Positions 10,194 to 22,235 of a stretch of 64,000 nt of DNA are shown here, piece after piece (positions within the stretch are counted from its first letter, which is position 1; each line of letters begins with the position of its first letter). Under the pieces are notes generated by a model. It did not search any database and was not told the origin of the DNA. It saw only the letters and a program-made list of their open reading frames with translations. The position numbers were made by a program, and so were the translations under genes. This stretch comes from Heracleum sosnowskyi. Its lineage: Eukaryota > Streptophyta > Magnoliopsida > Apiales > Apiaceae. The stretch covers positions 20,045,001 to 20,109,000 of the forward strand of contig CM061240.1 of assembly GCA_030848705.1 (NCBI GenBank), written 5' to 3'.

Positions 10194-10457
10194 CTATTCA
10201 TTACAGTCTTTCTTAACCAATTCTAGAACTTCTGCCCTAACTTCCTCTTCTGAGGTTCCTTCTTCCTTGAGGAGTGCTTGAAACTCATTTTCCTCTTCTT
10301 GCACCTTAGCCTCCTCAACGGCTTTGGCAGCAAGTTCTATTGCTTCTTCCTCATCGAGGGCGTCCCACAACTCATCAAACAGAGCTTCCACTTCTTCATT
10401 GTAAGGCTCACTTCCATAAGACTTTGGCCTGTATTCGATTCCTACTTTGTTTTCCAT
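10194..10457 (-). CDS. Small acidic ORF (87 aa) inside element B, intact, unknown function
   Basis: I do not recognise this protein. It is uninterrupted, although every large gene of the same element is broken. It is very acidic and probably mostly helical (ALFDELWDALDEEEAIELAA, then VEEAKVQEEENEF), with no Cys motif, signal peptide or membrane segment. It lies between the end of pol (10860) and the additional ORF (9490), same strand. Upstream, TATAAAA (minus strand, about 10502-10508) is ~45 bp from the ATG. Downstream, the minus strand has several AATAAA-like sites (about 10020-10160). It therefore looks like a self-contained small transcription unit: an accessory gene of the element, a captured host fragment, or a chance ORF. 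Confidence 0.45.
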   Translation of the reverse strand: MENKVGIEYRPKSYGSEPYNEEVEALFDELWDALDEEEAIELAAKAVEEAKVQEEENEFQALLKEEGTSEEEVRAEVLELVKKDCNE

Positions 10458-10501
10458 TTTACCCTTTTTCTAAATGATTCACTAATATGGCCTAAGATTC
10501 A

Positions 10502-10508
10502 TTTTATA
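10502..10508 (-). promoter_or_regulatory. TATA-box-like site upstream of the 87-aa ORF
   Basis: The minus strand reads CCTATAAAATG here, about 45 bp upstream of the ATG at 10457. Spacing suits a plant core promoter with a short leader. Support is by pattern only. Confidence 0.35.
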
Positions 10509-10859
10509 GGCATACTAGGTTAAGAGGGATGTAAACGGTCAACAGTTTGGAATACCCATACAACTACCACATATTGCAATTAAGTGATGTCTACCACTAA
10601 TCCAATAATCAAAGCAAAACTGACCAATCAAGGAAGTTCCTTGACCAATTTCAACATTAAAAACCATGCAAGTTAATGTCATACGGAATCTAACTCTCAT
10701 GTAAAGGACTAGCACAAAATTCAATTTAACAAAGTCAAAGTAAACGTGCTATCGAAAACAGATAGAGACTTAGGTAGACAGTAACTTTCTCATGACAGCA
10801 ACTTGTTAGGATTACTGTCACAAGCTTCAATGAAAAATTAGAATGGAAAAACTAGTAAG

Positions 10860-13800
10860 TTAACATACCAGATTTAGCATTCCCAATTCACTTACCAACC
10901 TGTTAAAGGTTGCATCATCCAATGGTTTTGTGAAGATGTCTGCAAGTTGCTTTTCTGTAGGGACATAGATCAACTTCACAGTTCCTCTTTCAACATGCTC
11001 TCTTATGAAATGATGTCTAATATCAATGTGCTTTGTCCTACAGTGTTGAACAGGATTGTCTGAGATGGCTATGGCACTAGTGTTATCACAGTAGATAAAG
11101 ATATTATTTAACACTAGACCATAATCCAACAGTTGATTCTTCATCCATAGAATTTATGCACAGCAACTTCCAACAGCAATGTATTCAGCTTCTGCTGTAG
11201 ATGTAGAAACTGAATGTTGCTTCTTACTAAACCATGACACTAATCTTCCACCAAGAAATTGACAGCTTCATGTAGTGCTCTTTCTGTCAATCCTACACCC
11301 AGCATAATCTGAATCAGAATACCCCACTAGCTCAAATCCAGTGTTTTTAGGATACCAAAGGCCTAGATTAGGAGTGCCCTTAAGATATCTAAAAATCCTC
11401 TTGATAGCTACCAAGTGTGACTCCTTTGGATCAGCTTGAAACCTTACACAGAGACATGTAGCAAACATTATGTCAGGTCTGATAGCAGTTAGATAGAGAA
11501 GTGATCCAACCATGCCTCTGTAAGCACTAGAGTCCACTTTCTTCCCTTTGGAGTCTAGATCCAAACTAGTTGAAGTAGAAATGGGAGTCTTGGCAGGTGA
11601 TGAGTCTTCTAGGTTGAACTTCTTGAGAAGTTCCTTGACATACTTTGCTTGACAAATGAAGATTCCATCATCTTTTTGAAGAACTTGTAAACCAAGGAAG
11701 AATGACAGTTCTCCCATCATACTCATCTCATACTTGTTTCTCATTAGAGATGAAAACTTCTCACACAGCTTCTCATTTAATGAACCAAAGATGATATCAT
11801 CAACATAGATTTGAACCAGAATGATGTCTTTTCCATGATGCTTGTAGAATAGAGTCTTATCTACTATACCTCTTGTAAACTGGTTTTCCAAAAGAAAGGT
11901 TGAGAGGGTATCATACCAGGCTCTTGGAGCTTGTTTCAAACCATAAAGTGCCTTGAACAACTTGTACACAAAATTATGCATTTCAGTATCTTCAAAACCA
12001 GGTGGTTGTTCAACATACACTTCTTCTTCCAACTCTCCATTTAGAAAAGCACTTTTGACATCCATTTGGAACACCTTGAAGTTACAGTGTGCAGCAAAGG
12101 CTAGAAAAATCCTGATAGCTTCAAGTCTGGCAACAGGTGCAAATGTCTCATCATAATCTATCCCTTCCTGTTGACAGTAACCTTTAGCTACTAGTCTTGC
12201 CTTGTTTCTAGTCACATTTCCATTTTCATCCAGTTTGTTTCTGAAAACCCACTTTGTCTCAATAACTGACTTTCCCTTTGGTCTTGGAACCAACTTCCAT
12301 ACATTGTTTCTTTCAAACTGGTTGAGTTCCTCTTGCATAGAAATCACCCAATCAGAATCCAACAATGCTTCATCAATTGCTTTAGGCTCCACTTGAGATA
12401 GAAAACAGGAAAACATGCTATCTGCAGAAATATTGTTCCTGGTTCTCACCCCAGAAGAATGATCTCCAATAATTAGGTCATTTGTGTGATCCTTGTTCCA
12501 CCTTGTAGTTCTGGGCAAGCTTCTTGTTTGATCTGAGACAGTAGCCTCAGTCTGAGGAACTGAATCTTCACCAGGACAATTGTCTCCACCATTTTCTTCA
12601 ACATCTCTAGAGTCGCCATCATTTTGAGTATTTCCTGAAATAGTCTGTGACTGAGCTGGAGTTTGATTTATATCACTTTCAATGACAGCATCTTTTTCAG
12701 TTTCTACAGTTTGAGTAAATGTAGGCTCTTCATCAACAATTTCTTCTTCTTCCAAGTATCCTTGATTCCCAAATCTAAGAATTTGCATTTGACCTTCTTC
12801 ATGCAGTCCAGGAAACTTGGTTTCATCAAATGTGACATTCACACTTTCATCTATGATTCTGTGTTCCAAGAGATAGACTCTGTAAACAGTCCTTTCTAAA
12901 GCATAGCCCATGAAAATGCCTTCAAAAGATTTGGTGTCAAATTTCCCTTTCTTTTCATGGTTGTCTTTCATCATGAAACATTTGCTTCCAAACACATAAA
13001 AATACTTGACAGTAGGTTTCTTTTCATTGAGCAGATAGTAAGGAGTGTTCCCATTAGTCTTGTTGATCAGGGTTCTGTTCTGTGTGTAACAGACTGTGTT
13101 GATAGCTTCTGCCCAGAAGTATGTAGGTAACTTTGCATCATGAAGCATAATTCTGGCAGCTTCAATGAGAGTTCTGTTCTTCCTTTCTGCAACTCCATTC
13201 TGCTGTGGTGTCCTTGCAGCAGAAAATTGTTGTACAATTCCTTCATCTTTGCAGAAATTACCAAGTGTGGCATTTCTGAACTCAGTACCATTGTCACTTC
13301 TTAGAATTTGAACTTTGGCATTTGGAGTTCTGTCAAGAACTCTTAAGTGATCAATGATAACTTGAGCAACTTCATCTTTTGATTCTAGATACTTCACCCC
13401 AAGTATACCTAGAATAATCATCCACCATAACTAATGCATATCTCTTCTTGGCTAAAGATGGAACATTAACCGGTCCAAAGAGATCCATATGAATTAGTTT
13501 GAGTGGCTCTGTGTTGGTGTTGATTTGCTTTGACATGTGCACAGCTCTCTTCAATTTTCCCATTTGACAGTCCTCACATAGTCCTTCTTGACAGAATTCT
13601 TGTTGAGGTAGTCCTCTAAATAATTCCTTCTTCATCAGCATATTCATTGTCTTGAAGTTGAGGTGAGAGAGTTTCTTGTGCCAAAACATACTGTCACCAA
13701 CAGTAGCTTTACTGTAGAAACAGTAAATCTTATCCTTCTTTGTTGAGCTTAGGTCAGCAACAAACAGGCTTCCTTTCCTTACCCCTTTCAGAGAGAGGCT

Positions 13801-14109
13801 TCCATCTTTCTTGTGATAGATATTGCACACCATCATGTCAAAATCAACCTTGAATCCTATGTCACTGAATTGGCTGACACTGAGCAGGTTGTGCTTCAAT
13901 CCATCAACAAGTGCAATATCATTAATGACAACATTTCCAATTTCCAAACAGCCATATCCCACTGTGTAACCCTTGATGTTGTCTCCAAAGGTTATGATTG
14001 GGCCAGCTTTCTCTACAAATTGTGATAGCAGGGCTTTATCACCAGTCATGTGTCTAGAGCAGCCACTGTCAATGATCCATATGACCTGCTCCTTATTCTT
14101 ACCCTGCAA
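10860..14109 (-). pseudogene. Element B pol (protease-integrase-RT-RNase H), broken
   Basis: The first open part (14109-13372) holds the protease motif DSGCSRHMTGD, the HHCC zinc region and the start of integrase (DLFGPVNV). A frameshift near 13390-13410 separates it from the second part (13421-11268), which has the rest of integrase (SDNGTEF, NGVAERKNR), RT (QMDVKSAFLNGE, YVDDIIFGS) and the start of RNase H (YSDSDYAGC). An in-frame TGA lies at 11268 and a TAA near 11150. The end of RNase H continues to 10860 (CDNTSAI, HIDIRHHFIREH, DIFTKPLDD). The RT segment missing from element C is present here. The frame follows the gag stop in the same phase. Confidence 0.88.
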
Positions 14110-14121
14110 AACAAATTGTGT

Positions 14122-16737
14122 TTAAGAGGCATATGGTACCCAATCCTTGTTGGGTCCTGTTACTTCAGTATCACAGACATAATCAACATTTTCAACTTTA
14201 ACCATCACATCAGGAATCTTTTGTTGGACTCCTTTCTTCACCCACTTTTCCTTAGAATTAGACTTGGTCTTATTCTTAGTGGATGTAGCCTTCTTACTGT
14301 TTTCAGTAGGCTCAGAAGTCTCAACAGTTTGCAAGTAGGTACATTGTTCAGTAGATAAAATAGGTAGATTGAAACAAGTACTCATAGCAGTTATCTTGCA
14401 TGGCATACAATCAATGTTATTACACACCACCATAGATCTATGCATAATGGGGGTTCTATGTCAGTTACCATCTTTCATGGTCACATTGTCTTTGACCTCT
14501 TTTGGTTTCTTATAACAAACATGAGTTAAGTGATGTGAGGAGCCATAGTTATTGCATAGTTTTCTAGGAGCATTACCAGCATTAGCATTGCCATTTCCTA
14601 ACTTACCATTCCTGTTTCTAGACTTGTAGGTAACTGTGTCATCATGATGTTCTAAAGTTGCTGTCGAGCTCTTCTTGACAGTACCTTTCACACCTTCTGT
14701 CTTGACAGTAGGTTTGGAAGTTACTATCTTTGAAGCTCTCTTGACAGTATCTTTAGAAGCTACTGTCTTGCCATTATTGACAGCATCTTTAGAATATTCT
14801 GTCAGATTGTTTGGCAAAGTTACTGTCTTGGGGATAGAGACATCATCTTTTCCTTCAATTATTGAACTGGCAATACCTTCATCCTCATAATCAAGTTGTT
14901 GCTTGATGAGCATGGCTTCCTCATCAAACTCAAGTTCAGAAAGTTTGAAAATTGGTTTGTTGATCTTCTTGAGGACATGAGGTTTGACAGAAGCATCAGT
15001 TGAACAATCCTGACTAACAATTTCCTTACCAGGTCTTTTGCCATACTCAAAACCTATCCCTACTTTTTGATCCTCTATGTGTTTCTCATGATAATCCTGA
15101 AGTTGTTTGGATGAGTTTCTGTAGGCTTTAATCTTGAATTCATTTTCACTAATTTCTTTCCTTAGAAACTCCTCAATTTCTTTAGCACAGACTAATTCAT
15201 TTTTGAGTTTAGCATTCTCCTGTGTTAAAGATTCTAATCGACTGGTCTTCAGCAAAAGCAAATCATTTTCAGAAGTGAGTGTTTCATTCAATTTAGTTAA
15301 CCTAGCAATTTATTCATTAGCTTCAGTTAAACTAGTATGAACATTGAACATCTTTGCACTCAATTCCTCAACAGTTTGTTTGTATTCATCTTTAGACATA
15401 TTAAGTAAGACAAGTGAGGGTACCTGACTTGGAGAGCTAGAGGTGGTCTCTTCAGATTTAGTCATGAGTGCTAGATTCACATATTCCTCTTTCTCTTCAT
15501 CATCAGTATCATCCCAGCACTTTCTTTCAGCCACATAGGCCTTTCCCTGTCCTTTCTTGAATTGTCCACTTGACCCTTTATCCATCCTCTGATTCTGCTT
15601 TGGTCTTCTGCACTCAGTAGCAAAATGACCAAGCTCATTGCAGTTGTAACACCTGAACTTGGATTTGTCCACCATCCATGTTTTGTAACCACCCCTTGTG
15701 GCACCACCTTCAACCTTGGAAGAATTCCCTCTGCTGAACCTTGATGTTTGACCTTGAGGCTTAAACGGCTTGTTTCTCTTGAATCTTATGTTTTTAAATT
15801 TCTTAGCCATGTAAGCCATGGTTGGATTATCCATCTTCTCCATTTCTTCTAAGGAGTAAAAGTCTTCATCTTCAACGTCAGTTATCTGCGGTACAACTTT
15901 CTCCTCATCATCCACAACCTCTTCAATCTTAAGAGTAGGTACTGGAGCAGGTTGTGTGACTTGTGTTTCTTTACTAGGTTAAGTGATTCTTGGCACATGA
16001 GCCACGAGAGCACCTGACATATTAGCCATCTTTCCTCTGGATCCAGCTAGAATAGCTCTTTTTTGGAAAAACTCAAGCTCATATGATTTAAGCACACCAT
16101 ATAAAGTTTCAAGAGAAATATTGTTCAGATTTCTTCCTTCTCTTATGGCAGTGACTTTGTGATCAAGATGCTCAGGAAGTGTGAGCAAGAACTTGACATT
16201 TAACTCCTTCCTATCATAGTACTTGCCATGAATCTGTAGCTCAGTCATCAGTTTACTAAACCTCTCAAACATTGTTGTTAGATCTTCTCCTGACTTTGCC
16301 ATGAAAGCTTCGTACTGAGAGATGAGAATTTGTCTTTGATTGTCTTTCACTTCTTCACTTCCTTCACATAGCAGCTCGATCTTGTTCCACATGTCCTTGG
16401 CTGATGAGCACCCAATGACATTCCCACACATGACTTTGTCCAAAGTGAGAGCATCCAGTAAGATGAGTTGCAAGTAATCATCCAAGGCTACCTTCTCTTT
16501 TTCTGGCTCCAGAAACTCTGAAGGTAATTTGTTGACCAAGCAGGCTGGAACAAGAACACCATCCACAGCTGAGGCTTCGATTTCTTTTCGTGGAACGAAG
16601 GGACCATTCTTGAGGATACCCAAGTATAATGGATTCGCGGCTTTGATAAACAACATGATTTTTCTTTTCCATACATTGTAGTTCTCTTTATCAAAAGCTA
16701 GAATCTTTATGCTACTTGACTTCTGCATACTTGTCAT
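14122..16737 (-). pseudogene. Element B gag, one reading frame with three premature stops
   Basis: The ATG at 16737 (MTSMQKSSSIKI) lies 28 nt inside the primer-binding site. The N-terminal copia gag domain runs to about 16000. In-frame stops occur at 15979, 15310 and 14461, with the same frame continuing after each, so they look like point mutations. A CCHC knuckle CYNCNELGHFATEC (near 15600-15650) is the same as in A and C. A Val/Thr/Lys-rich segment (about 14640-14830) contains repeated TGACAG copies. The frame ends VPYAS-stop at 14122, and pol follows in phase four codons later. Confidence 0.85.
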
Positions 16738-16765
16738 GATCTCAGATTTGTAGAACAATATGTCT

Positions 16766-16777
16766 GCTCTGATACCA
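16766..16777 (-). other. Primer-binding site of element B
   Basis: The minus strand reads TGGTATCAGAGC, two bases inside the LTR, complementary to initiator methionine tRNA as in element A. Confidence 0.92.
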
Positions 16778-16779
16778 GT

Positions 16780-17834
16780 TGTTGGTCCTTGACTATTGCA
16801 GAAGGGGGGGGGGGGGGGGGTTGAATGCAATACTGATAAATCTCAATCTACGTTTCAACAACCAAAACTAAGATTAACGTTTATCAGTTTATCGAATGCA
16901 AACACAAGTAGACACACGAGTATTTCTCACAAAATAAATGTTTTATTTATTTTGCAATGGGTTGCTACAACCTCAAGAAAATGTTCGTTTTCTTGAGCTT
17001 CGATTTCTCGAGTGATTGTTACAAAGAATGGATTGAGAGATAGTCTTAGTAGACTAATCATATCACTATCAACACGGGTCTAGTGAAGCTGCTGTCATTT
17101 TCAAGTGGCAGCTTCTTATAAATTGCCTACCCGTGAATCTTTCCTAAATTGCTATACGAACAACTTATCAGTACAGAACAAAGCAATCTAGAACCATTCT
17201 ATATTAAGCTAACACAATTCAGTAGATGTAGATTTGTCATACTCTGGAATTGGTGAGCTTTGTCATGTGATCTCTCAAGCTTCGGTCGTAGTCTTGCAGA
17301 CCTGTTGCAGTGTTGGGATACTGCAACACGCCTGTTTCTTGAACATCCAAACTGTCACAAGTTTGACTGGGTAGATCCCCAATACAAATGTTATCCCTTC
17401 ATGACAGTATCTTGATGGCTAAGCTTGCTGTCACAGGAATGCGCTTTTGGTGACAGTAGGAAATCTTCGCAGAAGGTGCTGTCAGGATTTCCAAGCTTGC
17501 TGTCAGGCTAAGGTAAAGTTGATGTCCGAGGGCTTCCGCCAATGTTGCTGTCAGAGTGAATGTATTGTCGTGACTTGCAACATGTTGTCTTCAAGTAACC
17601 TTACTGTCAATGTTGTGACAGTAATATTTATTTTTGATGTCCATCTTGAGCACTTCTTGAGGCTTGAACAAATAAATGAACTTCTACCAAGATGTACTAG
17701 AATCTTATTTGCAGCAAACAAAAATGGTTATATAGACATACTCTGGATGTGACAGTATGTTCATACTTAATAGAATTAAGTACATAAAATATCTAGTTAA
17801 GTTGTCTCATAGATATCACCCATAAATCCTAACA
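16780..17834 (-). repeat. 5' LTR of element B (about 1055 bp)
   Basis: On the minus strand it runs from TGTTAGGATTTATGG to CAAGGACCAACA. The inner end is fixed by the primer-binding site. The outer end is chosen from the TG...CA rule, since the partner LTR is off-window. Exact TGACAG/CTGTCA copies start at 17092, 17352, 17402, 17428, 17451, 17479, 17500, 17548, 17604, 17616 and 17750. A run of 17 G (16804-16820) sits where the LTRs of A and C have 6. A target duplication would be CTTAC (17835-17839). Confidence 0.78.
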
Positions 17835-18640
17835 CTTACAAACACCAATTTTATTTCCAATAGAATTTATTTATTTATTATGTATTTTATAAATTTGAAC
17901 TCTTCTACTCTACAAATTCGAAAACCTCTCATACATCCTATAGAACTTTTAACTATATGTCTAACCTATAAATTTGAACTATTCTCTTTTATAAACTCGA
18001 ACACTTATTATAGTTCAAATATAACTTTTATTTATATGTCTTCTCTATAAATTCGAAATCTTCTCCTCTATAAATTCGAACACCTATTCTATTTCTAATA
18101 CGTTAAAGGATATTCTTTTATTTAGTAGTACATAAAATTCTAAAATTTTAGAAAATTAGAAAAATAAATTGATGTGATTTTAGAGGCGCCACCTTACCTC
18201 CCGTGTATCCTCATTTATATATATATATATATTGAGACTTGTGCTCACATGAGAACCCTCATTATTGTGAAAACTGAGATCTAATCTCATCCACATATTT
18301 TGAATAACTATTTTTAATCTAGACCACATAATTTAATGTAACTAATTCTCATCTCTTTCATCCCACCTATCACATTTTTTATTATACATACACATACAAA
18401 TATACACACACACCACCCAGCTAATTTTATCCGATGATTTCATCTTTTCCGACGAGTTTGTCTCCGTCGATTTCTGTGTTTCATCGTCGTCGCTGTCTTC
18501 TCCCAGATTTGTGCTTCAGTTCTGTTGAGTGTTGAAGATCAATTCTAAGCAGTTCTGCCATGGCGATTGCGATCAGTTCTATGTTTATCGAGTGATTAAA
18601 CACTGAGCTTTAGCGTTTCTGATCTCCCTCTCCTTTTTCA
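17835..18640. other. AT-rich flank with a dispersed repeat, no gene
   Basis: The stretch around 18130-18230 (ending in AGAGGCGCCACC) matches, in inverted orientation, the repeat starting near 61437 (GGTGGCGCCTCTC followed by the same AT-rich tail). Repeated ATAAATTCGAA-type blocks occur at 17890-18090. A TA run lies near 18217-18230. No coding sequence was seen. Confidence 0.6.
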
Positions 18641-18729
18641 GCGAACGGCGGCACAGCCGAAACGATGATGGTAGGAGATCTGGAACGATTCCGATGAGCT
18701 TCGCGATTCCGGCGAGCTCGTCTCGAATC

Positions 18730-19270
18730 TTTTATGGCGGTGTTGTGGTGGTTGGCGCCACAGGAGGATGGTGACAGTTATGGCATGTAGAAGGTGGTGA
18801 TTAATGGTGGTTGCGGTGGTGGATGGGTGGCGATGAAGGGAGGTGGAGAGTGGAGAGAGATGCAGTGGGTGGAGGAATATTTGTGTGGCGGGGTGGTGAT
18901 TTTTGATAACAGATGGTGATTTATGATGACAATATGTGGTGATTTGTATTTTTCGGTGGTGATTTTTTGTTTTCCGGTGGTGGTCGGAGATGGCTGGAGT
19001 GGTTGATGGGCGGCGATGGAGGGAGGTGGAAAGTGGAGAGAGGTGGAGTGGGTGGAGGAATATTTGTGTGTCGGGGTGGTGATTGTGTTTTCCGATGGTG
19101 ATATTTTGTTTTCCAGTGGTGGTCGGAGGTGACGGCAATGTGGTGATTTTTTGTTTTCCGGTGGTGATTTTTTGGGTTGACGCGAATTGATCGTCGGAGA
19201 TGGTGACTAGATTTAGTGATGGCCGAAAATGGAGGTTCCCGGTGGCCGGAGTTGGTGGATGGGTGGGGGT
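18730..19270. repeat. GT-rich minisatellite-like region
   Basis: The plus strand repeats blocks such as GGTGGTGATTTTTTGTTTTCC, GGTGGTCGGAGATGG and GGAGGTGGAGAGTGGAGAG at irregular spacing, with two long near-copies (about 18830-18960 and 19010-19110). The open minus-strand frame across it (18638-19138) is a by-product: the His/Pro/Ser-rich product just mirrors the repeat. Confidence 0.7.
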
Positions 19271-20915
19271 GGTGTAAGATTAAAATATTAATAAAGTTAA
19301 TGAGTGGTGGGAGATTAATATAAGGTATATTAATGAATGATTATGATTAAATCTTATATCACACAATAGCAGGGGTTATCAATGGAGCGCGACCCTATAT
19401 ATTGATATCTCCAAAAATATATAATTGGTAATTAATTTTGGGAAAAATCTTTATTTTTTAATTTAAACACAATCAAGGCAAATTATATAGGATCCCAGAC
19501 GAATATTATATATATTAATTAACATTTCTCGAAGAACCACTTATATAATACATACATACATATTTCAATCATTAAATCAAAAAAAAAAATGTTACACTAT
19601 TTTTCTTATTTGACTTGTTAAAAATCATTTAAAATAGTGAATAAACGGTTCAAAATTATTTTAGAGTAGAATCAAATGTAGAACAATTTTTTGAAATCTT
19701 TTTGTAAAGTTTTTTATGGTTAATAATATCAAATAAATCATCTGTTATCCAAATTTAAAATGATTTTAGAATAAGTCAAATCAAAATCAATTTTTATTCA
19801 AATTATAAATAGAATAATAAATGGTTAATTTAATTTATTTTTTGCTAAATAGAATAATGTTCTGATCAAATTTTTAAAAATAATCTATGCAGTACAATCA
19901 AATTTGTCGTACCATCTAGCAACAAAAGAAAACATTTACAGTACATTATCTATGTTTGTGTCTAATCTATAGATGGTAGATTTAGTGGCTTAATCTTGTA
20001 TCCTAGTCCAACTCTTACACATATGATTGGCGTACAGATATGCTAGATTTATACTCCTACATTATCTTGTAAATTGCAAGTTAGTTGAGACTACTGTGGA
20101 ATAATAACTTTCACGATACATGTAAAGTAGGATTTTTAATAACCTATGTACAAGATATGTTACAAAAATTATATGCTCTAAATCATCATCCAACTTTGAC
20201 ATGATTTAAATACAAAATGAGTACCCATCAAATGACACTTATTCTGATCCAGAAAATTGCAGGAATCAAACAAAATAATTTAACAGTGGTGAATAAAACA
20301 ACCAATGGGTTGAAACCAACAGGGATTTGAGGGGTAAAATGAATAAAGAACAGCAAATCAAATCACAAACACTCACTCCCAAAAATAATGGTGTCAACAC
20401 TTTGTGAGACCAAGATCATCTGTAATATCGTCTACCCATGTGTTCATGTAGTAATAGGTATCGACTTTTTAAATTTCTCATAACCACATTTTAATTCCTT
20501 TTATATCTTGATGGTGGTTGGGTGGTCAGTGTAAAAATATGGTTCAGACTTGAGATTATTAAAGCTTGATTAATTAGATAAGTCATGCATATATAGACTC
20601 ACAAGTCTCTTCCAAATTAAACCATCATTTCAAACAAATGGCTAAACTACTTCTAAGTGTCGCATTGTAAGAAAGAACTAAGAAGAATCAATCTCACTTG
20701 ACAACCAAGTCTATGTAAGTAGACCAAGTTGTCATTGGTATATACACGTGTCCTAGATCTTTGTTAACCCCACTAACTTGATCTTGTTGAGATTATCTTT
20801 AGTGATAAATAGCATATAACCTAACTATAAAAGTTTGGGTAAAATTTAAAATTATTGTTTATTACTTAAAGTTGCTTGAAATTATAAATTATAAATAAAA
20901 ATTTTAAGTTAATAT
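19271..20915. other. AT-rich intergenic DNA, nothing recognised
   Basis: Both strands are full of stops. I see no gene, TIR element or LTR boundary that I can support. Confidence 0.6.
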
Positions 20916-21193
20916 CTGTTTGGGTAATTTTATATTATGATTAACTTATGATATATTAAAAATATATATAAAAAAAAGTTTGATAAATAATATATATTTG
21001 AAATATGATATTAACTTTTATCAAGTAAAATTACAAAAATAAAATAAGTTGTTCAAAAAAGTACATCCGACCAACTTTTGACTTTAAGCTATTTTTTTAA
21101 CCTTAAGTCATTTTCTCTCTTATTACACAAGCATACATTTTTTAACTTAAAGTCAAAAATCACTTTAAGTTACGATAAACAGTAACCAAACAG
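20916..21193. mobile_element. MITE-like inverted-repeat element (about 280 bp)
   Basis: The left end CTGTTTGGGTAATTTTAT and right end CGATAAACAGTAACCAAACAG are imperfect inverted repeats around an AT-rich core that contains repeated ACTTTAAG/CTTAAAGT segments. Size and ends fit a non-autonomous DNA transposon. No clear target duplication was found. Confidence 0.5.
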
Positions 21194-21693
21194 TCTTTAT
21201 ATCAACTTAAGGGGTTATTTTTTTCAGTTATGTAAACGTCATTTTACTGTGTTTCACCGTGTTTTACCAAAACATGATTTTTCTTATTATTAATAAAGAG
21301 TATAGATTCGAGAGTTACATTACCATGGGCACATTAGCGTTAGTAAGACGGTAGAGCATGTTCTACCTAAAATTCACCAACTAAAAAAAAAATTGAATAC
21401 AAGTAGCGAAACAACTCTATATATAATAACTCTATTGATATAAGGTTTTTTTCTTTATTGTGAGATGTTAAAAAACAAATTCGTGGGAATTAAACTCTTA
21501 TCCAAAAAAGATAATATCATACAAATGTAAATTTAAAGATGTGCGACTCAACAAAAACAACATTAGCAAAGGGGAGCAGCCTACACTACAATTTCGGCCA
21601 ACATGCAAAAAATTGATAGAAATTTGAGTTTTTAGCCCGGCTACATTTCAAATGTTGGAATTTTAACCAAATCTTATTATTACATTACATTAT

Positions 21694-22098
21694 GAGCGTG
21701 TTTGGGTATCACAAAAAAGTTGATTTATAATTTAAAATGAATAAGTGCTTTATAAGTGCTAAGTTGATGAATTTTTATAAGTTATACGGGTGTTTAGATA
21801 AATTTACTTATAAGTTAGTTAAGAGTTTGCTAAATTAAATTTGAAAAAATAATTATTAAATACAATGATTTCAACACTTGCATTTTAAATTAAAAAAATA
21901 TTTAAAAACATAAAGGTAAAAATATAAAGTATTAAAAAAATAAAGAAATCAAAGAATAAATTGATAAGTTCATTAAAATGTTGGTGATTTCTAACATTAA
22001 ACTTATCAATTTATAAATTATAAATTATCAAATAAACTGAAACTCTTATAAATTTATAAGTCATAAACCGACTTATTATTGCATACCCAAACAGACTC
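21694..22098. mobile_element. MITE-like element with long terminal inverted repeats (405 bp)
   Basis: The left end GAGCGTGTTTGGGTATCAC and right end ATTGCATACCCAAACAGACTC are inverted copies with few mismatches, and the similarity extends inward (TTGATTTATAA versus TTATAAGTC). The core is non-coding and AT-rich. The element was probably moved in trans by a transposase; the superfamily is not determined. Confidence 0.62.
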
Positions 22099-22235
22099 TA
22101 TATTAGCTCTGCTATTAAAATTTAGAAAGTGCCGAACTTTAGGCAAGTGAAGTGAGATTCGTAACATTAAAATGTCAACAAAAGTTTATTAGGAGTCCAG
22201 AAAAATGAGCTAAAAACGTGCAAGGGACCGTAAAA

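Larger units (their letters stand above)
5784..17834 (-). mobile_element. Element B: degenerate Ty1/copia retrotransposon, interrupted by element A
   Basis: Minus-strand order: 5' LTR (16780-17834), primer-binding site (16766-16777), gag (14122-16737), pol (10860-14109), a spacer with a small intact ORF (10194-10457), then a long additional ORF (from 9490 down to 5784). At 5783/5784 element A begins, so B's 3' end and 3' LTR should lie beyond A, off the left edge. All large genes carry stops or frameshifts. The element is strewn with TGACAG/CTGTCA. The large ORF between pol and the 3' LTR recalls the env-like or additional ORFs of Sireviruses, but the protein is not recognisably an envelope. 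Confidence 0.88.

Noticed and set aside
18638..19138. 166-codon His/Pro/Ser-rich open frame on the minus strand
   Set aside because: It is the translation of a GT-rich minisatellite, with internal peptide repeats that follow the DNA repeat. No domain or gene context.
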